Positions 12,838-25,081 of a DNA stretch of 64,000 nt are shown here, in pieces (the stretch's first letter is position 1; each line of letters starts with the position of its first letter). Source of the stretch: Scenedesmus sp. ARA3. Lineage: Eukaryota; Chlorophyta; Chlorophyceae; Sphaeropleales; Scenedesmaceae. The translations under genes were made by a program, and so were the position numbers. Where the stretch lies: contig RWJK01001353.1 of assembly GCA_004335835.1 (NCBI GenBank), positions 62,001 to 126,000 on the forward strand, written 5' to 3'. Under the pieces are notes generated by a model that worked only from the letters and a program-made list of their open reading frames with translations, searched no databases and was not told the origin of the DNA.

Positions 12838-13963
12838 CAGCTGTATGCACTGCGTTGCTGTGATCACACATCCTGGTGGTATGCAGTTTATATCCAATGT
12901 ATTGACTTGAACTCCAGGCCGGGCTTCAAGGAGTTGTGGGGTTATGTGCTTATTTTAGCCTTGACATTTATCAGTGTGCTGTTGGCCTGGCAGCGCTTCA
13001 ACGGTGTGCAACTTGCTTTGACCTGGTCGCTAGGGTCTGCACCTGTCATTTGACAGTGTGCTGAAATGTAATAATACGTAAAAATACTGCCACCATTTGA
13101 TGTGAAAGAATCGTGCGGCTCCCTGCAGTGCTGCAACAATTGCGTGTTGTGTGGCCCCAGTATTTGTTTGGTGCAACCTTTTCAGAACCAGTGGCCGTGA
13201 CACCGTATCGTCAAATAGCCAACACTATCCGAGCACAGGTGTTGTGCAAGGCATGATTATCACATGTTACAGCAATACAACCGTGGCATTGCCATGCGGC
13301 CACTGTATAATACTATGGTTGCTTGAGAACGTTGGACACAGGACACCCTGCCCGTTCCCACTGCAAGCCGTCATGAAACCGCACAGTCTCATAAGCGAGC
13401 GGCACACACAAACACCAGCATATGGCATGACCCATGCTCTAGAATGAGGCGCCAATACGTCAGCGGTGCCCTCTAGACTTTCCTGCATCAAGTGTCTTAC
13501 AGGATGCTGATGCTGTATACCACCATGCCATGATCAACGTAAGACCTGCAACCGAGGCTTCTGGGCCTATTCAAACAATGTACAATACACCCTGCACCAG
13601 CTTAGGGGGCCCTTTGCGTATGTACAAGCTGCGCGTGATTGTTTTGCTTGAAATCCTGCATGCTTCACGTATTAATTGTAACAACCTCACACAGCTCATT
13701 CAGCTGCTGTTTCAGAGGCATGTGGCGCAAGTCTGCACAATGGCATGCAGCCTGTCCAATACCTGCTATATACACTGCTCCGCATCATTTCACAGATGCA
13801 GGCAGGGCAACTGCTGCCCTGGATGATATGATGTAAAAGAACACTCAATTGGTACCCAAACTCAGGCGGCTCTGTCACACTGCGCAATAGCAGCCGATTG
13901 CCCGCTCACTCTGTCACAACCAACCGCCAAAGCGGAGTGCACAGGCTCTGTAACAAGCCTGCA
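12015..13963. other. Intergenic DNA between convergent genes; (CTG)n near 12800
   Basis: This region contains the 3' UTR of paralogue B and, towards 13963, the 3' end of the matrix-protein gene on the other strand. A (CTG)n run of about 12 units lies at 12798-12836. I see no conserved protein blocks on either strand. Confidence 0.5.
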
Positions 13964-14005
13964 TCAACCAAATGATGGCAGAGAGCCCCACGCAGTGCCA
14001 GCACT

Positions 14006-14036
<31 letters not shown>

Positions 14037-16908
14037 TGTGCCATGATGGAGCCACTGCCCCGCATGCGGCTGCCACCACCACTGTACCCGCCTGTCCTCG
14101 CAGCCTCAAACATGCTGTTGTAGGGACCGGTGACCTGCACCGACCCTGGCAAGTCATACCCAGCTGGAGCAGGCACTGACATGTAGTTGGGCCTCGTTGC
14201 TCTGCCGTTGAAGCTAGCTGGTGTGGCTGGGTTGATGTTAGGTGGAACAACACCTGGAGGCAGCCCTCCTGGGGCAGGAGATGAACCAGGTGTAGTGGTG
14301 GGTGGTGTAGCGGGGGGTGGTGTGGTGGGGATGGGTGTACCGCCTGGTGCCGGGGATCCCGGGTTGACAATCGGCGGTACAACAGGTGGTGTACCTCCAG
14401 GGGCTGGGGAGGGGTTGACAATAGGCGGTACAACTGGCGGCAGTGTACCGCCACCCCCTGGGGGTGTACCGCCGGGTGGCAGGGGCGTGACGGGGATGGG
14501 TGTGGGTGAGGAGGGGGCAGGAGCTGGGGGAGGCACCTGCAACAGCAGACACCAGCAAGTGGGTGAGTGGGTGACATTCAGGAAGCAGCAGCACCACTGC
14601 AAAGTCACCACAGCAAGAGCTGTGCTGGCTTGATTGACAGCCAGCAGCCAGCGAGCAGGTATGATGCTGAGCCATGACATTGCACCAGCAATGCCAGCCC
14701 CGCCTGCTGCTTGCAGGAAACCATGTATGAGCTAGCACACACACACTATGCATGTTGCCCTCGTGCAAGCAGCCAACATGCATGCCATATGGGTCTCCTG
14801 CGCAGCATTGGCAAAGCAGCACACATGTGTTTGCTGCGGACCAAGGAGCAGTATAGGGCTGCACTCACCGGCGACGCCACAGGGATGACATTGACCACTG
14901 CAGGAGCCAGTCGGTTGCTGGGCACAGCAGCGCGCGGCACCAGCTGCAGGTTCACCCCGCAAGGTATGCCTGGCCCGATGATAGTACCCACGGGTGCCAC
15001 AATGTTATTAACACGTGACACAGGGCAGGGGTATGTTATGTTTGCCATGGCACCCAGGGGAGAGAAGGATTGCGGGAGGTACAGCGCCGGCTGGCTCTCA
15101 AACTGCTGCTGCACAGATGGACCTTGCGAGTAAGGCAACCGCCTGTCATTTGCTGCTGTGTAGCCTTCCCCAAAGCCCTCTGCAAAGCCATTGCCCATAT
15201 AGGTCCCCATGTTTGATGCTGTGTTGATGCCTGCAGAAGCCATCGGCACCGCAGTACCATGCATGATGGTCTTCGTCGCCTGCGCCACCTGCTGCACAGC
15301 GTTTGATGCTTGGTCCAGGACGCTGTTGCCATTGTTCAGTACGTAGGGTGTAGCTGCGCCTATTGCGGTCGCAGCGCCATCTGCAAGTGAGTGCAGGCCG
15401 TTGGGTATGGCATGCACAGCCTGCACGCCTAGCCCTGCTACATCGTCTGTTGCCTCCATTGCCACTGGTCCCACTGAATTCACAACGCTCTCAGCATTGC
15501 TGCGCACATTTGTGATGTATGGAGCTACATTCGTGGCCAAGCGCTCGCCTGTCTGGCCATAGCGCTGCAGCAGTGCTGCATCTGCTGCTGCTGCCATGCC
15601 TCCTTGTAACTGACCACCCTGTGCAGCCACCATCTGCCCAGCACTGCTGAGTGAGGCGCCTTGTAGTGAGCCGACATGAGTTGCTGTTCCCCATGCTGTA
15701 TCGCCGATCCCATTCACAGTGTTGGATATGAAGTTCCTGTTCAGGCCAGTGACGCTGCTGCTGCCGCCGTACCCTGACGGGATGTTACTGCTGCCATAGC
15801 TGCTGCTGCTGCTGCTGCCATACATGCCATAGCCTTGCTCCAGACCTCCAGGCATCCTTGCATTGGCCGCCCGCTGCTGCTGCTGCTGCTGCTGATAATA
15901 CCTGGCTGCACTGTTCAGTGAGCTCCTGCTGGTGCCTGCAGCGCCTGCTAGGCCTGCCCCACTGTTGGCACCTCCTGCCAAGCCAGCTAGGCTGTTACTG
16001 CTGCCTGTCAGCGCTGCCAGCGTGTTGCTGCCACCTGTCAGTCCTGCCAAGCTGCCCATGCCAGCCAAACCTGCCAAATTGCTGCTGCCGCCGCCTCCAA
16101 GCATTCCTGCAAGCCCTCCCAGGCCTGTCAGGTCCCCCATGCCTGTCATTCCTGCAAGGCTGGCCAAGCTGCTGATGCCTGACAAGCCGCCCAGCGCTGA
16201 ACCGCCCCCTGTGCCCAGTATGCTGCCCATGCCTCCTAGCATCATGGCATCCAGTGGTCCACCCAGCTGCTGCAGCGCACGCCTGTTGCGCCGCCGGACC
16301 GCTGGTGGCAGCCGCGCCCGCCAGGGTAGTGACGAGCCGCCTGAGGGCTGTGTGGCTGCTGCTGCCGGGTGCTGCTGTCCTGCTTGTACGAGCTTGGGGA
16401 TCAGCAGGCGCGGCCAGCTGGGCTGCACTTGCTGTGCCCACCGCTTTCTGGCATGGAGCTGCTGCTGCTGCTGCTGCTGGCCACTTTCCTGCTGCACCAT
16501 TGATGCCTCCACCAGCATAGATTCGTGATGTTTGGCCTGCATGGGCGCAAGGAAGATTCGTTGAGCTTTTGATCGTGCTGCAAGGCGCATGGTTGGTGTT
16601 GCATCCGAGCAACAGAAGGAAACTACCTTCGATGTCGGCACTGACTGGGCATCAGGTCCGTCCGATCTCACCTTTAACATATTACAGCTGACAACCTGGC
16701 CGCTGCCGTCCATACATGTCCTTGGCGGGCACTTCCCTGGTGGCGCGCAGGAAGGAGTGGTTGCCCCGCACGAGACTGTGCCCGCAGGGCAAGAGCCCGC
16801 TGTTAGTGTGCATGATAACAGATAAAAAAATATCGCTAATAATGTTGGTGCCATGTATCTTGGTCGCTGCATCGTTTGTAGTTTCAGCAACTTTATTGGT
16901 GGGGTCAT
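13964..16908 (-). CDS. Secreted Gly/Leu/Ala-rich and Pro-rich cell-wall or matrix-type protein
   Basis: Probable extracellular structural protein. Seen: exon 1 (16908-14869) and exon 2 (14536-13964) join in phase 0, about 870 aa. The N-terminus has a hydrophobic signal segment (MAPTLLAIFFYLLSCTLTAG) followed by a Cys-rich stretch with CAPPGKCPPRTC. The middle is a long run of imperfect LAGLxGxxx/SLAGL repeats, then a Tyr/Ser/Gly-rich part with poly-Gln. Exon 2 is Pro-rich with repeats of VPPIVNP and PAPGGTP and ends after another poly-Gln run at SLPSFG. An in-frame, stop-free 135-bp segment (16671-16537) has good donor and acceptor sites and may be a retained or alternative intron. Green-algal walls are rich in hydroxyproline glycoproteins; membership there is inferred from composition. 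ATG at 16872 is an alternative start. Confidence 0.75.
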
Positions 16909-18179
16909 CCATGAGCCTTCATGATTGCGAACCGTGTCTTCCGAATGAACAACTTAATTTTAATTGGTTTCACTGAGCTGACATTGATCTTGGGCTCTGT
17001 GCCAGGTATGCAAATGCCTGTGTTACGCGCCATGTTCTCCCGCTTGCGAAGCCTAAGAACGATCCACCGTTCGTGAAGATCAGCATTTCTGCAAGTTACA
17101 CACATTGCAGTAAAATCGATCAAGCAACGCGGTGATGCAGGCGATCAGCAATGTCTGTGCACACAATTACAGGCGGTGGAACTCAGGCATCAAGAAAAAG
17201 GCCGCTGCTTGGTGCCCAACCAATGCCATTTGCATCAGCAAATGCAACAACTGGCACAATGCTGTATGTTGTATGCAGAAGCTCAGTCACCGTATACATG
17301 CAGCACAACCTAACCCAACACTTGTTGACACATCAAGCACGCCAGGTGCACTTGCGGAGTACTCAATGCTGCCACACATTCCACAAGTGCCGCGCTGTAT
17401 GCGCTGTCACCATCAGACAGCACCCGCCCTGCAGATGCATCTGAAGCAACAGAATGCAGTGGCAGAACGGCGCTGCCACAACAAAGTGTCATGTACAGCG
17501 TCCAGCACAGCGCCGACCCCAGCATGATCATGCGCAGCAGCCGCATGGCGTGTCCGCCTGGCCAAGCAATGATCGGGCATGCTGCAGCAGAAACACAATC
17601 CGCCAACCAGCAGGACTGCATTATCCTGCAACACACGTGGCTGCCATAAATGCAGAAAACACAATGCTCACTGTTCTCTCTTTCAGACAAGTTCAACTAT
17701 TCGTACACTGGCAACCTGCGGCCAGGGCAGCCAGAATAGGCCAACCCTCTGGATCTAAACTGCACATAAGCGCAGCAACTACACGTCAGTCAGAAACACA
17801 CACTGCTCTCGTCACTGCAATACCTCGCCACACACAATCTGCAGCCCAAAGGACTGCCTGTACACAAGCACTGTATGCTTTACCAGCAAATATGCTCTTG
17901 CTGGCACGCGCTGGGCTGGGTAGCTACTGGCATTCAAGCTGTTGCTGTGCCTGCCCCAAGCTGCATGCGCAACCCGCATCTACTGTTCGCCTGCCACGAC
18001 CCGTCCGTAACCCTTCCCATCTCCCAGCCCCACCTGCTACCTAATGAAGCCAACGCGCCACCCACTCAGCGTTGGCTCGACAATGAGTCCAGCAACGCAT
18101 GCAGCTGCTGCTGCTGCCACCGCTGCTGCCGCCGCCGCCGCCGCTGCTGCTGCTACTGCTTTGCCGTCGCTGCTGCTGC
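16909..18179. other. Intergenic DNA: promoter of matrix-protein gene and 3' UTR of NFU
   Basis: Both neighbours are on the minus strand, so this interval holds the downstream region of NFU and the upstream region of the matrix-protein gene. Open frames on the plus strand (17454-18044) have no domain character. I see no RNA gene. Confidence 0.45.
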
Positions 18180-19348
18180 TCACAGCAGCTGCACAGCCGC
18201 AATGCTGGGGATCTTTTCCCGCAGCTTCTGCGTGACCGCCACACGTACTGTCATGACGTTGGCTGCCGGCCCCGTGATCTTGATCTTCACGATCACGCCG
18301 TCGATGCTGTCCAGCAGAAGCTCGCCGCCGCCAGTGCCCACCAAGTATGGCCGAATCTCGCCAAGCACCTGACCATGACCAATGAATAGGCATACGATGG
18401 ACATAGCAGCCAGCACAGCAGGGTGACATGTGTGTGAGCGTGTGCATGAGTCGAATGCTGAGTGATGCTGCGTGTGATGTTCAACTGCAGGTGCATCACA
18501 GCACAGGCACCAGCACCCAGGTGTTTGATGCAGCATCCTGCTAGCAATAGTACACTTGCCATTACTGCATGTCTCACAGCAGCCTTACAGTCAGCAAGTA
18601 CCAACATCACCATATACATCAACAGCAGTTGCTGCTCCCGGCTGCAGACGCAGTGCTAGCTGACGGCCACAAGTCACTGGCACTGACAGCTGCAGCACCT
18701 ACCTGGTCCACGTTCTCTGCTGACAGCGACAGGCCCGTGTTCTCCTCCAGCACCTGCTCCACCTCCAGGATTTCCTGCAGACGTGTGAACAGGCGGCAAA
18801 CAATTCAAAAAGCGTCAAGAATGACATGTCAGCAAGCAGCGCCACCTTTTAACTTTAACTGTTGCCGTGGCATAGCAAATTGATGCTGCATGCTCATTGC
18901 TGCGTAGCACCCAGCCCCACGCCTGCAGCCCAGCAACTGCAACAGCATGCTGAACTCTTCTAGTGCCCTTGAATGATCATTAGCATACGGTCTGCTGCTG
19001 CTGCCAGCCCCGCCCCTGCACCTCAGGCACAGATTCATTCTTTGCCTGCGAGTCCTGCCACCGTGACTGCTGCTGCCGCAGCAGTAGCTGCTTGCACGAG
19101 CTATGCAAGTGCCAGCGACCCCCTGTAAGCCGCCTGCCGGCTGCGCATCTGCTGCTGCAGCGCCCACCGACACCCTCATCTGCTGGCTGGCGCAATCATT
19201 CGCGTCTGCTAGCTGCAGCACTCCCTGGCATCTGCTGGCTGGCGCACTCACTGCAAGTTGCTGCTTGCGTCACTCACTGCTACCTGATGGCCGCGGCGCT
19301 GGCGCACCGCTGGCATTCACTGGATGTATCACGCATCTGCGCATCAAT

Positions 19349-19382
<34 letters not shown>

Positions 19383-20270
19383 GCGGCCACCCACTCAGAT
19401 CTTCTCCATGCCCATTCGCTAGCACTGCCGGCTGCGCATCTGCTGGTTGGAGCACTCATAGGCATCTGCTCTGCTGCTGCTGCTGCTGCTGCCGCTGTCA
19501 GCCGTTACACGCACCGGAATCTTCTCCATGAGCCGCCGCTTGATGCCCATGGTCATGGTGGTCAGGCTGCTGGGGCAGGAGCCGCAGGCGCCCGCCAGCT
19601 TCAGCCGCACCACCAGCCCATCAATCTCCACAAACTCCACGTTGCCGCCGTCAGCCATGAGGTACGGCCGCACCTGGTGATGTTTAAAGGTGGGTTGCAT
19701 GTGGAGGTGAGGTAAAGGTGAGCTGCTAGCTGGGTGCTGCTGCGGCAAGCGCTGATGGTTATGATGCAGTGTGTAGTGTAGCGCTGCTGCTGCTGTTGCT
19801 GCTGCTTTGAGGGTGGAGCCTGCATGCAGCAGGCTGGCTTGGCACGTGGCTGGCGAGTATAACTATACCGTCCGTGAGCACCAGCAGCTGCCCATGCATG
19901 CATGGATGCCACCCTACGTGCAAGACAGCACTAACCTCGTCAAGCACTTTCTCCACATTCTCCTCTGTTAGCTCCAGCAGATCTGTTGCTGCTGAAGAGA
20001 CACGCACGCCTGCAAGATGTGGATTTACATTAGTTCCTGCAGCATCCCGAGACCCCTGTTGCAGTGGCGGGCCTAGCGCTCACGTTGTAGCACCCCGCGC
20101 CTGCTGCTTGTGGGCTGCTGCCAACTGCTGCTAAGGGGGTTAACTGCCAGACCGTGTCTAACTGGTGCACCGTGATTGTGGTGGGCACGCGGGAGGACAT
20201 GGCAGCAACGAGAGCTGTGGTTGCCCAGCAGCGGGGCAGCTCCGCACACGTGGACGGTGAGCGACGCCAT
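18180..20270 (-). CDS. NFU: Plastid NifU-like iron-sulfur scaffold protein (NFU1/2/3 type)
   Basis: Carries [4Fe-4S]/[2Fe-2S] clusters and hands them to plastid proteins such as photosystem I subunits. Five exons join in phase: 20270-20084, 20009-19936, 19673-19515, 18774-18703, 18368-18180, giving 226 aa, close to the usual size of plant plastid NFUs. Seen: N-terminal Ser/His/Arg-rich transit-like peptide ([20 protein letters not shown]); [14 protein letters not shown]; first NifU domain with [14 protein letters not shown] and the cluster-binding Cys pair in [10 protein letters not shown]; linker [18 protein letters not shown]; second NifU domain ([20 protein letters not shown]) in which the Cys motif is replaced by GPAANVMTV. 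One active plus one degenerate NifU domain is the known architecture of the plastid type. The start codons of NFU and KU80 are 320 bp apart, divergent. Confidence 0.95.
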
Positions 20271-20590
20271 TTTGTTGGTTGATAGCAAATGTAACTGCAA
20301 GCAACAAAGTGGAGAGCAGCTGAAGTCGCCCTCTTCGCCCAAGCACACACTTGTCATAAGCTGTCACCAGTGCACCCTGATTGAGGCACTACAGGCAATC
20401 TGCCCCCTTCCCAGCGTACTTGAGTTAATCTTTCAATGTCTTAGCTTGTAGTTGTACCATGGCTGGGTTTGTGCCTAACCGAAACACATTGGACACACAC
20501 CACTTTCGAAAGTTTCATGCAGCTGTTTGATCTGGCCCACGTCGTGATGTAGCACCTACATTGCATCGTTGAGAGTCATTTGGGGTTGAC
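20271..20590. promoter_or_regulatory. Short divergent promoter shared by NFU (-) and KU80 (+)
   Basis: Only 320 bp separate the two start codons, so both core promoters and 5' leaders must fit here unless leader introns exist. I see no clear TATA box. Confidence 0.5.
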
Positions 20591-21410
20591 ATGGCGTCCA
20601 GAGGAAAGGTGTGGGCGGCAGTAGCTGCTGGTAGAGTGCTGCTGATGCTGCATGACCTGCTGCTGGTCAGCAGTGCTGTGCTGGCGTGTGGTTGCCCCAG
20701 TGACCCATCCAGCCGATCCTGCCACGTTTTGCCCTGCAGGAGGCTGCTGTTGTTGTGCTAGATGTTGGCCCCCACATGGCCAGCTACCTGCCAGCACTGC
20801 GCAAGTCTGTCTTCCTCTTGGCAGAGTCAAAGGTGCACTGATGACGGCAGCAGAGGCAGAGCAGATGCATTCCGTCAGCACTGCAGTTGTTGGCAGTCAA
20901 GGCAATACACTGCCTGATTCTGCACGAACTTGGCTGACACGTCTTCCGTCACCTGCAGCTGCTGAACCACTCTTCACATGAATTGGCGGTGGTCTTGTTT
21001 GGCACTACGGGTATGTGACATGTCCTCTCACCCTCAGCATGCTGCCCTTTGCATGCACTTGCATGCATTACGTACCGCTTGTTGATCATGGTGTTGGTGT
21101 GCTGAAATACAGCACGGTCCTTGGCTTGCAGTTGGGCATTGCCTCAGGTGACAAGTTGTCACAACACAGTGACAGGTAGTTGCGCACAGCATGTCGGGCA
21201 CCTCTTGAGGCCAAAGCAACACAGCAACAGGCAGCCCCCGCCGCAGTGTCACCTGCCGCCATCCCCACGCAGCTCCTGCCACGCAGTCACTGCTTGCCAC
21301 CTGCAGCACTTCCAGCACTAAGGACACAAGCAGGGGTGCAATCGCTGCTTCAAGCTTGCTGCCGTGCCACTTGAATTGTAGCCAAGCGCTACTGCTGATT
21401 GTAGCCAGCG

Positions 21411-21444
<34 letters not shown>

Positions 21445-21755
21445 GTACGGCCTGCCAGGCACCGCCAATGAGGTGTACGATGAGATGGGGCCTGAGGAGG
21501 GCGAGCAGTACCGCCACATCAGCGTGGTGCAGCCACTGGCATGCCCAGACCTGAAGTGCCTCAAGACCATCAACAGCATCAGCAGTGAGTGGCTGGCTGG
21601 CAGGCCTGGGCAGCGCGCACTGCGTGCAGCCAGGGACAGCACCAGCAGCAGAAGCAGCAGCAGCAGTGGTACGGCTGCAGTCTGCAACCCAGCCAGCTGT
21701 TCAGGAGTTTATGTGTGGATGCAGCAGAGCAGCTGTGCACTGCTGGCTGCCCAGC

Positions 21756-21850
<95 letters not shown>

Positions 21851-24690
21851 ATGCTGAGCAGGCGAGCGCGGCTCCAGCGACCATGTGAGTGCGCTGCTGG
21901 TGGGCGTGGACCTGCTGAAGAAGGCCGTGGCTGCGCGGCCCTCGGCCTTCAAGGGCCACAAGCGGCTGCTGCTCATCAGCAGCTTTGACACACAGGTGCG
22001 CTGGCCTGCACATGAGCAGAGGCAGCTGGCATAGCATGGCTTGCAGCACTCACAACAAAAGCTGGAGATATTGGCTCTGCTGTAGCCACAGGTGGCTGTG
22101 CCTTGCATGCTGCTGTGTTGTATGCTTTCCATGTCATGTTTTTCCGTCTGCCTGTGTCTGTGTACAGCCATCTGAACATTATCAAGTGTATCAATATGCA
22201 AACTGCAATATGTAAAGATGTACTGCTGTTGGCTGGCTGCAGGTGGAGGAGCTGGACCCTGAGACCTGCACTGACGTGGCCTCACAGCTCACACAGGCAA
22301 GCACCAAAGCAGCTGTGCACCCCATCTACATATGCTTGGCTAAGCACAACCTGAAAGCTGGCGCAGCATTCATGCTGCCTGGTGCCTCCAGCCAAGCAGG
22401 TTTGCCCAGTGTTGCTAGGAGATGCAGCAAACGCTGCAATCAAGTAAAGAGTAGCACCTCAGCAGCAGATGCTGTTACCCCCAGCAGCCCTCTCCAGCAC
22501 GCTGCCAGCATTTACTTCTTGCTACTTTGCAGAAGCGTTCATGTGATTTTCAACTCGGCCGTACACTGCAGGCTGGCCTGTTACTCGAGGTGTATGGCGT
22601 GGGGGATGGTGCACCCGCGCGCTCCGAGGCAGCAGCAGCGCAGCGTGCCTCCAACCTAGCAGGCCTGCATGAGCTGCTGGCGCAGGCGGCCGGCAGCTAC
22701 AGGGCACTTCCTAGTGAAGTTTCCATGGCTGCGATATTCACACTGAAGGAGACTGCGAGCACGGGCTACAAGGCGTCACTCGCGATTGGGACAAAGTGCA
22801 GGATTGACGTGCGCGGGGGATGGACCCATACAATTGGTTGCTGCACGCTGTGCTGGTTGCTGCTAAAGGATGGCAGTGGGAGAGTCATCCAGTAGAAACA
22901 GGAGAAACTAATTTGCATGACGTTGCTGATTGTGCATAGAGGGAGTCAGGCCAGGAGTGCAGTTGCATCCTGCTGACAGTTGCCGTTTCGGTGGTGGCGC
23001 TGCTGCCGCCTGCAGGTGCAGGTGTACAAGAAGACAGCAAAGCAGCCGCTTCCTTCGCTGAAACTGTACAGCCCGCCCACTGCAGCTGGGGGTTCAGGTA
23101 GGTGCCCATTGCTTGTCAACTATGCAGGCTGTTGCGCCAGTCCAGCAAGGCCAGCATGTGCAGCGTAACATGAATTGGGTGCTCAATAGGCCCGCTTGTG
23201 TTGCCTGCGGCGCGTACGGATCTGATATGGCGTGACACGGTGTGACACTGTTATATGACAGCCTTTTGTGGCATGTGACACGCAGGCCTGGTGACGCGTG
23301 AGACCGAGTACCGGGACCCCACTGACAGGGACCACGTGCTGGCGGCTGAGGAGAAGCAGAAGGGATACAAGTGAGCGCACTGTGTCACTGGGGGGCTGCT
23401 GACTCAACATGACACTGACAAAGAAGCTGGCGTGCTGGTATTGTGCATTGTGGGTGCCTGCTGTGCAGAAGCAGAAGGGCTAAAAGTGAGCGCGCCACAC
23501 AACTGCGAGACTGCTGTTTCAGCATGTCTAAAAGAGACACGGGCGTGCTAGTAATTGGCGCGATGGGTGCCTCCTGTTCAGTGCTTGTGGGCAGCAGTTG
23601 AGTCAGCAGCTGCCGCTGACCTGGCATGCTGTCAAGTTGCAAGGGCAGCTCACATACTGCGCTGAAACACAACATCACCCTTGGGCATGGGCCTATGCCT
23701 CTTTCCCGCTGTGCCACATGGGTCTGGCTCTTTGCTGCTGCCCTCGCTGCCGCCATCCATGCTCATGACACACAGGTATGGGCAGCAGCTGGTGCCGGTG
23801 GAGGACGATGCGCTGCTGGCCTACAAGCCGGAGCCCTGCCTGGAGCTGCTGGGGTTCACCGCCAGGGAAAACGTGCCACGCTGGTGAGCCGCGTTTTGTG
23901 CCTGTTTGTTCACCGGCAGACCTGGGTTCTTTGTGGCCTGCGCAACAGCCAACTGAATTGCTGTGCTGCTGCTGCTGCTGCTGTTTGTGCCCCTTTCTGT
24001 GTCATGACTTTGACCTGCGCAGAGCATGCTGCTGTGGAATGAAACCCATGGTCTCATGATGTGTGCCCAAAGCACACACTGCTGGTGTTGAAGCGGTCTG
24101 GGGTGTGCTGTGCCGCTTGTCACTGCCTGCAGGCACTGTGCTGCGGAGTGCTACGTGGCGCTGGGTGTCACTGCACCCGATGCGCTGGCGCTGTCAGCGC
24201 TGGTGCGGGGGCTGGCCAAGCAGGACAAGGTTGCAGGTGCGTGCCACTTGCTGCGCTGCTGCTGCTGCTGCCAGCGCGGCAGCAGCATTGATGGAGCTGT
24301 CGTAGTCTGCAGCCTTGAAGGATGGGGAACACCCTCAGCAAAAAGGCACAGCCATGCCGCTCTCACACTTCTCCTGACACACACCTGCTTGCTTGTACAG
24401 CTGGGTGACGACTCTACCTGGCGCGTCACTAACAGCAGCTCGCTCTGCTGTGCCTGCCAACCGTGCGGGGTCTTTGTCTCCCGTGCAGTGCTGCGCTACC
24501 TGGGCACCAGCCGCGGCAGCAGCATCATGCTCATGGCAGGCAGCCCGCAGGTGGCTCCTGACGCCTCGCTGCTGCAGCAGGACTGCCTGCTGCTCAACCG
24601 GCTGCCGTTTGCTGACGACATGCGGCAGCTGCTGTTCAAGGACTTCACGCAGTACAAGGCAGATCCCAACAAGCAGCACGTGAGTGCTGT

Positions 24691-24722
<32 letters not shown>

Positions 24723-25045
24723 CGCGCACCGTGTCATCCCTGCATGCCAGTTGAACACACACAGAGCAGCACGAATCAACAAAAACACGACGCACCGCTG
24801 CCAGCAGTTCGACCTCTTTCTGCAAGCGAGCATTGACTGCGACATACGCTAGTGCTGCTTCTGAATGTGCCTGGCGTGTTGTTGCGCTGAACCCTGCTGC
24901 AGCTGTACCCAAGCACAGATGGCATGAAGGCCATGAGGCAGCTGGTGAAGAACCTGTCCCTGGCACCTGCAGCAACTGCAGCAGCAGGTGCAACGCAGCA
25001 GACACAGACGCAGGCAACGCAGCAGGGCTCAAGCCAGCAGCCAGC

Positions 25046-25081
<36 letters not shown>

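Noticed and set aside
16537..16671. Calling the 135-bp segment in the matrix-protein gene a certain intron
   Set aside because: It is in frame and stop-free, so the sequence alone cannot decide between coding and intron.
21589..21888. Long poly-Leu, poly-Ala or poly-Cys open frames across the CTG tract
   Set aside because: They are products of an uninterrupted trinucleotide repeat lying in a KU80 intron; the same applies to frames over the tracts at 37086, 48239 and 53132.
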